Source: Antedon bifida
Lineage: Eukaryota > Echinodermata > Crinoidea > Comatulida > Antedonidae
DNA length: 64,000 nt
Direction of reading: 5' to 3'
Assembly (NCBI GenBank): GCA_963402885.1
Contig: OY727103.1
Location: 6,114,501 to 6,178,500 of the forward strand
Made by a program: the position numbers and the translations under genes. Positions 36,490 through 51,400 of this stretch are shown here, piece by piece. The notes below the pieces were generated by a model. The model was not told the origin of the DNA and searched no databases. It saw only the letters and a program-made list of their open reading frames with translations. Position 1 is the stretch's first letter. Each line of letters opens with the position of its first letter.

Positions 36490-39400
36490 CTGTAAGAATG
36501 AATAAGCATTATTGTTATTATATTTTATTTTATAAATTTAGGCACATGTGATAAAGGATTGCCAATAGTAAATTAATCACCGTCTTATCAGATAGGTACT
36601 CCATTTGAACATAGGCTAATTGTGAACCGGTTCACCGGCGTAACCCTACTCGTCTTGAAAAATTAACTAGATTCTTCAAAGTACACAAAGACAAACTGTG
36701 TATATACTGCGCTACCTTATCCGAGAAAACGTGTTCCACCACCAGAACTAGAAGCTTGTTGCTTGAACCCATGCCGATATTGTTGATTGGTTAGGTACAT
36801 TACGGTAAACTGAGCCCCTGCCTTAACCGCTCGACAATAATGATTAATGTTATCCATACCACTATTGCACGATTCTGATTACTGAGTTATCCAATGTGCT
36901 AAAATCATGATAAAGATTTTAGTATTTTTCTTGTGTCCCACTATTCTAATTCTAAATCTTTAGTTAGAAAGATTTCGTTTAGGCCCTAAAGATTAAACAC
37001 ACAATATCGACTCTTTCGATCGACAAGGTCAATAAACAATAATAATGACTTACAACAATAATAGCAAAGTTCGTAAGATGATCACACCGGCATACAGCAC
37101 GACCGTCAGTTGTTCCATCTAGCTCACATCCTTCGCTTGACCAATCACCTACTCCATCATCAAGTGAGAAATCCCAGAAAACACATTTTGTATTGTTTGT
37201 AGTTTTCTGCCAAAAGAAATTGTAAGAAAGAACGCTTTGTTTTTTTAATTTGGATGATTCTCTGAAACAATGTTACTGTATTATGGGTAGAAATGTAATA
37301 TTATGTTGCCGTGTGATTAACAAATGACAAAAGAAGAACTAAGGATATATGCCTTAAACTTTCTAAAGATAGGTAACTCTAAACACATTGAACGGGATAT
37401 ATAATAAAACTTTCCCTTTGAATGTAATGTTAGATTAAAAAGACCATCTTCCTCAATTATAAAGTAATATAGGCAGTTTGGAAACCTACGTAAGGATACG
37501 TATGCTCTCTCTGTATGATTAGCTTAAACGTTATTTACACTAACAAGAACAACAACTTTTTCATCACCTGTGTCCGCTAAAATGCAATGAAAGTTAGCTA
37601 ATAGTACAGTATTGTTTTTGAACAATGGTTATGTATTTGTACACAATACTTACAAAGCCAGGTAGAAAGGCAGCTTTTATAGGTGTTATCAGTCCATCAA
37701 TCTTGACTGCCTCAATTGAAGCTGAAATAATATGACTCCCGACTTTGCGAGTAAAACCTCCTTCGGATGCGTTACCGACATTGTTTGAAATGAACAACAT
37801 ACTATTCTGGTACACGGTAAAATATACTCTGATTTCATCTTCTCCTGTTTGAGCCTGGTTGAGTGAGATGATCTCAGGTGGAAGTGCGATTGACGCTCCT
37901 ACCATTTCAAAAGGAAATGTCTTCTTGTAATACGTCTTTACATCGTCTGATTGGAAGGCTTCATTGAGCGAGTCACCATCTGAGACAGTCACATAAGCTA
38001 GCCCGTTTATTAGAGATTTTGAACTCACTACTAAAGTCATAACACCAACATTTGGCTGTACGCTGCTGAAGTTCATACCTGCTGCTACCATTGTTGCAAG
38101 TTGTCTTTCTAATGACGTCACGAATGACGATGCCGTCTCCCTCATTGATGAGTCAAGTATACCAGATTCGATGATATTATCGACAACTTCAACCACATTT
38201 AAGGTTATCTTTAAGTAATAATGAAGATAATGTGTAGATTGTGCTCAAATCTTAATTCTTATTATCTAGATCTCTCTATTCGAAAACTAACTGTTTTGGT
38301 CTTATACATTGCAAATGCCCTAGATACGATTGTTAATGTGTATTTATTTTTTGATTCTGCTTTCAAGAAAGTGGTGCTCAAGATGTCTGTTTCACTGTTT
38401 TATAATTAGCACTTAACTCTTACTTGAAAATAATAGCATTGCATTCAGTTCATGTTTTGTATAGAACATCAAATTACCGTTTTATCAGGTATCTCGAGAC
38501 CAACAATGTCTTCTAAAATGTTTGCGACTAATTCAACCGCCTTCATATCAAGATCTTCCGTATTACTGGTGGCTTTTGCAAGAGCCTTGGCAACTTCTCT
38601 ACAGTTTTCTTCTGTAACTTCCACCTGCAAAATCAGTGAAGTACATTCATCTTTTAACTTTTAAAAGTCTAATAGCGGTGCCATAATAGATAAAGGTTCT
38701 TATAGATAAAGGTTTTTTTTACTAAAGTTAGGACATATTGAAGTTAGTAAATTACAGTTACCCTATCTATCCATTGTATTTGTCTTGAAGTCGTTCCAAT
38801 GTTACAGTCTGTGATAGTGATGGATCCCCATACAGCTCCTGATTCGAAATCTCCTCCACAGTATCGTGTCGCAAGTGAAACAGTTTTTCCTTTATTACAA
38901 AAAAAATGTATATATTTTTTTAAAAAAACGTTGATGTTGCCGTACTAGCTGCAGTACTAGCTGCAGTACTAGCTGCAGTACTAGCTGCTGTAAAAGTTTA
39001 GAGATTTTCAAAAATATATTTTTGTAAAAAGAATATTTACTAATTATTTTAAAAGATTTACCCTGATCTGTATAATATAGAGGGCAGTATTGTATTGATT
39101 CTGCGGTTGCACCAAGTTGGACATCTGGAAAACTGTACAAAGTGCCTTCAACTGTAATGTCTTCTCCGGGACACGATGCTTTGTAAGGAAACATATTTAG
39201 AAATATTATTGTTTACTGTAATTATATATGACAACCCGGATGATTATTTTTATTATTCTGGACGTCTGAAGTAGAAATTAATATGAATAATTAATTAATT
39301 AATATAGGAAGGACATTATAGAGGGCGCTATATACATACAGAATGAGACTTAGACCAACTGAGTTGTAGGGCCAACCAAAGGGTATCTGCAAGCGGCTCA

Positions 39401-42400
39401 TGATATGACCCTGTGTTCGAATGGTATTTTTTTTTGTGGAGAAAGAATATTTAGAGTGTTAGGACCAGTTATATTTAGGGAAAAGGTCGGCTATTTTATG
39501 TATTATTCATGCTATCCATTTCATACGTCCAGAAAAAAATCACACCAGGTTAAGAAAGGTTGACTTCGGTATGTCCTTGATGAAATATGATCTATGTTTA
39601 GTTTAAGTTTGACTAATTGATCTAATGTTGGCAGTAAAAATCTGTCGGTAGCTTATTTGTATACATTTAAGTACTTACATATACTTGTAACAACAATAGA
39701 TTCAGGGTCCGTATCATACCCTTCCAATGTAGAAAGAGCATCGCTTATCATGGAACTGTATGTGGTCGCATTTTGTGTTTTGTGGAAGTATAACTCCATT
39801 TCTGCAATAACACTTCCGTTTTTAAGACTCGTGACGAAGAATTCAAATGATTGAGGCAGACTTGCAGACAACTGAAATACATTTATTCGTGTTTTACGTT
39901 CATGTTAATGCATACATATCTTGTATTACTATTGTAAGATAAATCGAATTAAGCCAAAACATAGTTTGCCCTCCATCACCACAAATGAAATTGAATATCT
40001 TAAAAATATATATCTTAGTTGTAATGTAGTTCCTATTTTATATTTGTATTAATACAAAAATAATTGCCTTTTACTATTGTCAATAAAATAAATAAACTGT
40101 TAACAGAATCAGGAAGTCATTACGTAATTTTTTTTTTTTTTTAAACGAAGGATTACACGATGTTTTTATAAAGTTGTAAGTAATAATTATTTTTTTTTAC
40201 AATCGTAGTAAAACTTACATCAGCTTCCAACACATTTGCAAATCGTTTGAATGTAACATTGTTTGTAAAGTCATCTCCGAAAGAAATGTTGAATCTAGCG
40301 AGTGCTCTAAAAGTTGACAACTCTAATGAAAATGTACGAAAGATAGAAACATGTCAAGATCAACCATATAGAAGATACTAATACAAACGAGTAATGGAAT
40401 GTTAAATAAGAAGTAGTCTCATCAAATATGCACGTGATTTGCACGTGATTTACACGCAGTTCGGAATTGTTGTGCGGTCAATCACGATCCTCATTTTCGT
40501 AAAACAATGGGCACATATGAGCTAAATAATTACCGTTGAAACGATATTAAATTTATGAAATGCACCGGAGCGGGAAAGAGTAAAAAGAGATAGCAGTGTG
40601 AAAATAGTAAGTGGAAATGGATTTACAAGTGGGCCTAGGCCTACTTTTAATGATCATGTTTACTAGTCTCCCTTTTTCTATTTGATTAGGCCTACGGTAT
40701 ACAGAAAACGTAGTTGTTTAGAAGCATTGCATAGCACTAGACTTACCTGTGATGAGCACGGTTGCAAGGTTTGATTTTGCTTCTTTCCTATCCTGAGATC
40801 TATATCCAAAACAGACGTAATCACCCTGATTCTGGCCTTGTTTTAGTTGTACGTTGTAAGCAGGACTATTAGCACCACTGGGGATACGGTCGCCATTTTT
40901 AAACCATTCGTAAAACTCTACGTTTTCTATATTGCATTCCAATGTAGCTGTTTTTCCAACATTAGCAACCTGCGATTCTGGGTGACGAACGAGTTCAGGA
41001 TCTAAAATAAAATTGAATGAAACTAAATACCAACTTAATATCAACTATATTGATTAAACAGTTTTCCACTAAGCGAACATTACTGAGCCCTTGTTATTTA
41101 CGTATTGTTTTGAATTACAAATAGTAGAAGGAAATATAAATACGCATGCGCACAGGCCAAATCTTTAGATTAAGGTAAATAAATGTCACTGCACAAAAAC
41201 CTACTTAAGCTAGGGTAAATCAGGGACTTCAATGCGAATTTCCTGCGAATATAAAGTTTAAGCCTTTTTCTAAAAATAGAACAGATTTCTGTCTTAAATG
41301 GATGCTCTTGTACTTTCATTCCACAAGAAATGTTATACCAAAGGGTTTTTTAAAAGTTAACATATTCATACTTTTCTGTTTGTTTTTTAAAACATTAAGT
41401 AACGTTTATTAACATAAAAAATTGCAAATACAAGAAAGGCATTACTTTTTTAAGAAAATTCATTTGTCTACATACCTTCAAAGAACTCTCCAATGCAAAG
41501 TGTGAATGCTATAAATTTGACGTCTGTCTGATTGCAACCAGCACTAACCTGGTCTAACACAAGTTCGTTCCAGTCACTCAAGAATTGCAAACATTCGGGT
41601 GAGCTTTTTTCACAAGTAACACCATTCACTGAGATTGCTTCATTTAACAGATTAACGTATGTATCAGAACGACTAGTCAACTTGATCTCATACGTAGATG
41701 TGCTGTTGATTTTGATTGGTTGATCAAATGTCAATTCAATTAGAAAAGATTCTGCTTCAGGAGTAATTACTATACTTCCAAACGTTTCTGCATAAATGGC
41801 AAAGCCTGTATTTTTACTCAATATGGTCATTTCTAAGGAGATCATTACGTAATCAGAATCACTTCCTTCTGCGGAACCCTCTGAAAATTCAAAGGCCTTC
41901 CAAATGAAAATGTTAGATGAAAATGATATACTATACAAAACGGAGCCTTGAACAAAAGTGTCAATGTATAATTTAGGGAGATCTCCAAGTTCATTTGGTT
42001 GGGGCGTTGGCATGATATTGGCAATAGTCGTATTGTAACATTCTGGCAATGATTGTGAAAAACGTTGAGTTGTTGCATAACGATCAGTGCAGGAACCATC
42101 TGAAAAAAGGGAATAATGAATGAGGTAATTGTATTATGACGTACACTTGAATAAAACTGATTTAAAATGTGCTGATGGCGGTGTTTTACATGCGAATATT
42201 GATAGTTCGTCTCTATTATTACTTTAGAGAGCTTTTGGCTTATAACCTATGACCCCGTGATATTTTACTATGTGCATGCGTTTTGGATTTGTTTCACAGT
42301 GGTTGTTGTCGTCGTCGGGTCGAACTTCGTCGGTTTGCTGGTCTGAGTGACGACTTTGGATCATGTTTTACAAACATAACAAATAAAACATTATTAGGTT

Positions 42401-45400
42401 TACGGTCGTCACAAACACTTTTAGTGAACGACGACGCCAACGTTCACGTATACCTTGTGGCGTAATGAATTGAGCAAACAACAAACTGTTCTGGTTCAAT
42501 AAAGGCATGAAAACACTTCAGTCTAATTTTACTTACCTTCTATCGAAATATCTACATTTTCACTGCGTATTTTATTTGCTAAATTTTTAACAAGGCAAGA
42601 ATATCTAGAATAAATAAAAATCAAGATAAAAAATGTTACGGTAACAACAATATTACTTGTGGACAAAATTGTATAGCAAAAACTTAAATTTAAATAATGT
42701 AAAATGTATGTTTTGGGATGGATTAAACCGCATAATTATTTCGCTGGTAACACTTACGTTGTTGCTGAAATATCCGTTATTTCGTAAACTGACTGAGTGG
42801 TAGATGGCGCTGTAACAGGTACGTAGGCACCTGCATCATTAACTGTTTCCCATTGGACAGTTGCTGCTGGAACTCCAGACGCTACACAATACAATATGAT
42901 GCTTTCTTCTTCGATATTGATAATCATGGAACTACTGATTGACGTAATAATTGGTGCAACTAATATAATAAAATAAAAGTTATGTAGTAAATAACACGAT
43001 AATACCTTTACTCAATTCAGTTCAGTTGTTTTTCCTTCAGAAAAACACATAAAATCAAAATCTGAATCCTACGTACTGATTGGTCACATATTCCGCAAAT
43101 AGAAAATGTGGTGATATTGGTGGAAACAGGGATATTCCCCTTACACTTACAATAACAATTTAGGAAGAAACGAATGTCAATGACTACTTAAAGGCCAAAT
43201 TTGATAATTTATTTTGTTTGTAGGCCTATATATTGGCTCATCACCACGAAACGTTCAAGCATTGGACAAAACCAGAGACCAGTATATAGTTATTATGAAG
43301 ATCCATTTTATATCCATAAAAACCATGAATATACATTTTCATTTTCGTGATGGGAAAAAATATTTGTCTTTTATTTGAGGTTGAATCAATTATTGTCGTC
43401 GTCATGTTTATAGGAGTGCCCCTTTTGTAGTAGTTAGCCGTACTGTTACATATTGCCCCTAGTTTTGCAGTTTCCCCTTAATAGGGGTGACCAAATTGAG
43501 TGGTTCTACTGTAATAATACAGAGAAAGGATAGTGCCGTATCAATACTGGTTTTACACAATGTATCAACGGTGTTACCAAAGATACTAGTTACTGAAATG
43601 TAACTTCTGGCTGTACATACCGATACATTGCTCATACAACGGTTCAACAGCAGTGTTTATTGAAGTCACTCCACAACCGTATTCTCTTAACTCCTCACTG
43701 ACTTGCACCCATTCTGCGTATCTGTCAAGGCATGTACGTTCAATGTCATTACAGTCCGCTATAAACGACCTTGCTGTCAGGGTTAAGCTAAACGGTGGAA
43801 GTATTATGTGCTTAGTACCGCCATCGGGAAGAAATGAAAACCAGATATCTTGTACTCCATATCGATCAAAACTGTGGATGTCCGACAGTAATTTTTCGAA
43901 GACCGTTTCTTTCTTGTCGTCTTCCAGATATACCTGATATAATGTTTAAATGTATAAAACACAGAAACACACACTGTATGCATTACTTATCACTAGCCTA
44001 TAAGCAATACATGTAAAAAGATAGAATTTATTTTTAATTTTCATTTGGATAAAACTAAGTTTGAAGATCTTTACGGTATATTTAAACAAGTATTTATATA
44101 AATATATTGATTATGATAGAGGTAATGAAGTGAAAACGGTAAAACAAAATGTGTAAAAAACTTAGATTTTCCCCCTCAATTTCTAGCATTATCGTTACGA
44201 TATATATCGAATCTAAATAAAATGTGGAAGAGAAAAACCATCCATACCTAATCCATTATAATGTAATGTGTTTTCTGAGAATAAATAGGGTATAACCATG
44301 AAGGAAAAAACAAATTTTCCTCCATAGTATAACCTATTTAATTTTTTTTTTTTTGTAAAATTAAAAACCTCTACTACTTAAACAAACTGTCACGTGATAA
44401 AAACATAGCTAGGAATAGGAAGTTGTCGCTTCAGGACAGTAGTATTTAAAATGCAGTTTGTGGAACGGGGACGGAATACTTTTTACAATTACGTAATAAT
44501 TATCTTACCCTGAAATGAATAACCGGTATTTCAATGACGTTCGGCCCAGATGGCAATAAGGCTACAAACAGTGTTCCGTCTTCTCTTATCTTATTCCCAA
44601 CATATGAAGAAATATCAACTTCAATCTTGTGAAATCAAAATACATATTTTACTGTTTTTTTATATTTATATTGACTAAAAAAAACTAGTTTACATTAACT
44701 AAATAGAAGTAGGAATTTAAAATTCAACAAACGTTTTAATTATCTCAGAGAGTTTTATCTTTTTTTTTTGTCCATTCTATTTCATTATTTTCAGTTTATC
44801 TGTATTTGTTCAAAGACAAATGAGCATTACATAATAAAAACTAGAGTCTATCTATTGAAAAAATTCCAATATTTAAAATACCATTATTCAAAATGTACTA
44901 TACAAAAAACATAAACACATTAAAACAATAATCCAATCATTAGGTTGGCCTTTACTACTAGAAGTGATGCAATCTGTTTTGCAGACATTTCTTTAGCTGT
45001 CGTCTGAAAAGAGCGTTGTGAGACTCGGGTTTATCTCGGAGATTTTCGATGTTCTGTGCGTGTGGAACGGGTATAATTTACAGATATGAAAAGTGTTTTT
45101 AATGTAAAAAACAATGTTTCCAAAAATATAATTGAAACAATTGAAATCTATACCTTTGCTATTATATTGAGACCCTCTGGAAAATAGTATCTTCTGGCAT
45201 TGAAACGAAATATGTGTGGCGAGTTTGAGCCTTCAAAGGTTAAGACGTTGTATTCTTTAACATCACCACATCTTGCTGTCATCGTGTCTAGAAGTTGACT
45301 TAAATCTTCACATTCTCTTTCTATTAAAGAAACAAATATTTACATTTATAGCATCTAGGTTTCAGTGGCAGATCCAGGATTTCTGAAACAGGTACTATTG

Positions 45401-48400
45401 GTAATAGAACATTTAATAAAAGAACACATTTGTTTTTCTTACTTTGACATTCGTCTGGTTCATCTGAGTTATCTGCACAGTCATACGGCACATTGTCACA
45501 CATCTTGCTAAGTGAGATACACTCGCCACTCTTACAGGCGAACTCATTACGACCACATCCAACTATAACAACAATTGGAATAATAATTACAGAAGCAATA
45601 ATTTAATCAACATTTTAAACAAGTCATAATTGTACCGAAGTCGTACCTGATTTGTATTGTACTAATTTATACCGTACCCGAGTAATTTTTGTACCGAAGT
45701 TGTACCCGAGTCGTATTATACCAAGTCATACTATACCCGAGTCATTTTGTTCCGAAGTCGTACCTGAGTCATATTGTACCAATTAATACTGTACCAAAGT
45801 AATATTGTACCGAAGTCATACAGTACCCGAGTAATATTGTACAGAAGTCACACAGTACTCGAGTCACATCAGTACCCGAGTAATGTTGTACCTAAGTTAT
45901 ACAACCGAGTCATACAGTACCCGAGTCATACAGTACCCGAGTCCGATTAATATTGTATCCGAGTTATATTATATCCGAGTAATATTGTACCTAAGTCATA
46001 CACCTGAGTCTTACTGTACCCGAGTCATATTATACTGAAGTTCTAATATACTTAAGTCATTGCAATCAATTCATAACATACCTGTGCCGACATTATACGC
46101 GATTCCGATAGTCATATTCGAGTCTACTTTGGTCGCCATCGTATCTTCGCAGTATTTTCAAAGTTGTTGTTTGATAGTTTAGACTTCAGAGTCAGTATTA
46201 AATAGATAATAAATTTACTTTACAAAGAACCTTATTTTGAAAATGTTTAAATAAATCGTAAAAGATACAAATACTGAGTTGTTTTTTTATTGTTTCTTTT
46301 GTGTATCTGGATATTGAAGTGTTTCTTCAAGGTAAAATACTAAATATTTTGGCAAATGTAAGCCTAATGCAGGTAAAATTAGCAATTGAAATGACGGGTA
46401 ACGGTCTCTTGTATGTTAACAACAGTGAAAACTCATGATGTAGATTTTGCTAAGCACACTCGACGTCACATAAATTTACGGCGACGGCTGTACAGCGAGC
46501 GCACGCGGCGATATCGTAAATTTGTTCTGAAATAAAATGTACATATCTTTCACGATGTTAAAATATGGTTGTTGGTAATGTAGTCCTTTAAATGATAATA
46601 TAAAAAAAACATACCGATTACTCCTGTACATGTGGGACCTCTGAAACCCGGGGGACATGCGCAGTAAAAGTTATTTGTTACAGTTTGAATATCGGAAAAC
46701 CTATTAATAGTCTGGAAACAGATGCCACCATTTTCACAAGGATCTGTGGTACATATATTATCTGTAAAATTAATCAAACATTCATGTTAAGCCAGTTCAT
46801 TTAAGTGCATTTAGGCACATGGTTTTAATTACTAAATAGTAATATAGATAAGATAACAAAAATATATTGTCATGTTGTTATTTGTCCGCTAATAAGATAT
46901 AACTGATGAATGTCCACATTACAACCTTGCTTCCCTTTAAATTATTCCCTATATATTATATAAAACCTATCACATCGTTACCTCGGAAGTGAGAGCGTCT
47001 ACTACATAGCACCATGACAGTAGCACATGCAAATATCAAATATGTTTACAATAGCAGCACTAGAGTTCTGCGCACGATTAAGCGGATCCGTATCATATCC
47101 GAGTTACGTCCGACGTAAGTGCTAGTGTGATCAGTTAACTCCGATATAATTTCAATGGATGTCATGTTTATTCTATGTAATTTTAACTCCAATATGTTAA
47201 GGATGTAACTGTAAAGTTCTGTCTACACTGTCAAACTGTATGTGACAAAACAATGTGATGTGCCCATAATAACGGGCATGATGCTGTCATATCTCTAGCA
47301 TATTCGGGCACATCACACTTTTTTTTTGTCAAACAAGTTTGATAGTGAAGACAGAGCTTAAGCCTTTTTACATTATCAAACTTTAGTTTGCAAACTAGAT
47401 AAATTACGAATTTGGAAACAAAACAGTTGGCAAATTTCAGACAAATACTTTGCAGAAGTTAGGCAATATACTTTGCTTGATTGAGAAAACTAGTTTGATA
47501 ACTCGGCGAGTCACAAGTCACAGTCTACTTATGTGATTCTGCATGTGGACATAATATATATATATATAATAACAAAATTATATTAATCAATTCAATTGTT
47601 AAGGCCTGTGTACACTGAACACTTGCACGCAAAAAGCGACACGCAACAATCATCAAATCGAAGCTTAGATTTGTGTAAATTAAGATTCTGTCATACCTTG
47701 TTCACAGAATGCTCCGTTACGGCCTTCGGGACAATCGCACTTGCCTTCTTGATTACAAACACCTTTATGTTCACAACCGATTGTAGTACATGATGCAACA
47801 ACTGTTGAAAAGGAAATGTTATTTATACTTGAATTAAAACAATTAAAAATATAATGATTTAATGTCCATGTTAATCTTCCAAAATATCAATCTACATTGG
47901 ATTCAATTTTATTTTATTTATATGTCTGTGTACACTATTAAATTAGTTTGACAAAAAAGTGTGATGTTCCTAAATATGGTAGTGATATTCCTAAATATGG
48001 TAGTGATATTCCCAAATATGGTAGTGATATGATATCATCATGTCCATATATGGGCACATGACATTTTTTGTCACATAAAGTTTGATAGTGTAGATAGAGC
48101 TACTTTATCCTGTCTTATTTCTTTATTTCTTAATTAACATTATTAGTTAAACATACATACTTTCACATAAATCACCACTGTAAAATACACTGTTTGAACA
48201 TTTACAATAATACAGGTTCAATGATTCTGGAAATATTTCACATCTTCCTTGGTTTTGGCATTCTAATTCACAAGGTGGTCGTACTTTAGAATAAAAAAAA
48301 GAACAATAATAGTCATTATTTGGCCAAAACAATATCATTGGCATTAACACTGTCATTTTTTAGACATGACCTACCCGGGTATGTATAGGAATAAATATTT

Positions 48401-51400
48401 GGCAATCATTTGGCGTATCATGTATAAGGTTAGGGTAAAAGTTAGATTACAATATGATACTTTTTCTATTAGGCCATTTTGTAGTTAAATAATCATTGAC
48501 TTTAGCACAAAAAAATATAACAACATACAATTATTTAGCTTATAAAAAGACAGAATTACTAGTTAAAATCAACCAAAAACATATCCCAACATGCTACCGG
48601 TTGACTTTTTAAAAATTAATTTACCGTTTCATCATCAAAAATATGATACTATGTATCACATGTGGTGATGTAGTACCAACTATTCCAATTACACTGGAGA
48701 AATCTAGATACACTGCGCTGCGATATAATCTGGTGTATTAACGTTTATATTTTTTAGTTAGATTTTATTTTAAATATTAAAAAAATAACTATACAACTAT
48801 TCTCGATCGACACAATGAAGTACTCTTTAAGTTTTTACATCATGCTATACAAATATAATACTATATCACAGTGAATTGCTCGCGTTGATTGCGTAAGTTT
48901 GTTAAGCTTTTTGAGTTACTTTCCGTGGTAGTGGAATCCCAGCCAGCTTAATTGTTTCTCTATAGGACGGAACACGCAAGGAAGTAAATGCAACGAAACG
49001 CAATTCAAATGATTCGTCCAATGTGTAGGCATAATTGGTCAAATTACTTGCGTTGCGCTTACTTCCTTGAGTTGGGAAGATTATACCGTTTGTATACCTT
49101 TGTCACAAAAGGCGCCACAGTAATCAATCGAACACATACATCCACCGCTGAGACACTTGCCACCATTTTCACATAATCGTGATCGGACTTCTGATCTCTC
49201 GCATATCCCAACATCTGTAATATTAATAATGTTGTGTTTTAATCTGTATTTCTGCATAACCAATTAGTTATCTCATGTCCATTTTGACAATTGTTCTCGC
49301 TCGGTTAGTTTTATGTGGTGGCTAGTTTATATACGACAATGCCATGGCAAGAATAGTAAACATATAATGCGTGTATGAGGGTCGACAATAATAGTTAGAA
49401 TAATGTGTTTATTTAAGTGACGTTAATACTTCGTTATTATGTAGGCCTATTCATATAATAATCCAGTTATGTAATAGCTGCTGCCTATTGCAAGTTGTAG
49501 TGGGTGTAATCACTTAAGGTGTAATATGGTACTACCGGCAGCTAAATACATAATTATAATAGAAGAATATTACCGTCTCCGCGTAAATTCTCTAGGCATT
49601 CCAACGGACGATATGGACCTAGTCGTACTGGAGTGAAAAGAAACAGTAATATTATTTAGCATGAATATATTAATAAAAATCATCGCCATTGTCAATACAT
49701 ATATACCTAATATTGTCTTGCAGATTTTCCTGCCGCCTAATATGATTTATATATAATATATAATATAATAAATATATAATATGATATAATACTAAACTAA
49801 TGCACACGTTCCGTTAGTTCTCATTACTGAATACAAAATGTAAACATTCCAACTTCTTTGATACCAACACTGAGTTGTTTTAAGATAGTGTTGTATAAAA
49901 CTAGAGAGCGCAATCCTCCACCTAGGCATACTACGTGTTCATACAGCTATGCAACAATCCTTTAAAATCTTATGAAAATCGGACAATTACGTGTTGAGTA
50001 ATCCTGCTAACTAACATATATAGAAAGAAAGAAAGAACACACGCGCGATCGACCACATATCAGTGTAATGAGTATGTTAAAATGGTGCTACAAAACCTCT
50101 TCCCAGTAGTAGATGATTGATATTTAATGGGAACTGACGGTGTCCGCAAAAAAGCTATTGTGTACAACAGTGTAACATTTGTATGTGAAGTGGATTATCT
50201 TTTTCAGGATGCCGGAACCGTTTAGTATCCTGCTATTAAAAATTGATTTACCTATAATCATCTGAGTCAAAATGCCACGAAGCAATGTTTTTGATGTAGA
50301 GTACTCGTGGAGACTCTGTGTTTCTATTCTTTTCTTCTCTCTTTAAGTTACACCACCAGGGGCGGATTGGTATAAAACAGTCTTAACTGATGGTCTTAAC
50401 TCCCCGATTAAAGCCGACTTGATCAGATAGACGGTCTTAGTAAAGCCACCCCTGTTAGACCATTGCTATAAAACAGTCTTAGCTAAGACCGCGTAAAGTA
50501 ACACATTGAGGGCGTACTTTGCGCGTAGAATACCAAATAAGGTAATGTTCGTCACGCTTGTTCAACTCGCAATCATAACAGTACGTACATTTCTACGCGA
50601 GAAAATCCATTCTAGGCCTATATAAGAATAAAATCACCGTTAGTATTTGATTTAACACTTAAAACTCGTTTAATTGGTTGTCTTTCACGATAAATAAGAC
50701 GTAAAAACAACAAAACAGAGGTTTAAGACTGTTTTAAGACTCCTTCGACTAGGCTTTAATTTTAAAGACCACTTACAGTTTAGACCGCGGTATAGCAATA
50801 GTCTATAATAAAGACTACTTGCTACGTCACGAATTATAGCCGGCTAAGCGCTAAGGCCGTTTATAGACCGCTTATAGCAATCCGCCCCTGGTCTTTCCTG
50901 GAAAATTTTAAAATCTGTGGTGTGGTGAACCACATTTGCTAGTACAGCAAACTGGACCCATATTCTTGTTTGGAAACTTTTAACCCTTACCAATAGACCT
51001 ATTTTCCAATACGACCCGTATGGTATTTAACTACCAGGAAGAACCTGATAAACACAACCATAAAGGGTTATAAGTGTATTCCAACTTCAAGGTCAAACCA
51101 ATACTACTGTCCGGTTTTCTTCCCTGTTAACCGCAAGGAGGAACCTTCATGAAAATAAATGGCAACCGGAATGCAACGTTAAAATGAAATATTGAATAAT
51201 CCTGGTAATAGGATAAGAAACGTAGGCCTATTTGACAATGGAATTGCAGTGGCCAGGGTACAATTAATAAAGAACTAATAAAAAGTCCAATGCTAAAAGA
51301 TAATCCAACTCTAATTTGCTTGAGTTTCCTAAAATGTTTTTAAAATGCTTTCTTGAAAATCATAAGAGAGTTAGATTTCCACTTTATTATACTACCCAAA

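Noticed and set aside
39335..39420. Another tRNA-like SINE (TGTTCGAATGG resembles a B box)
   Set aside because: No matching A box at the right distance and no paralogous copy found by eye.
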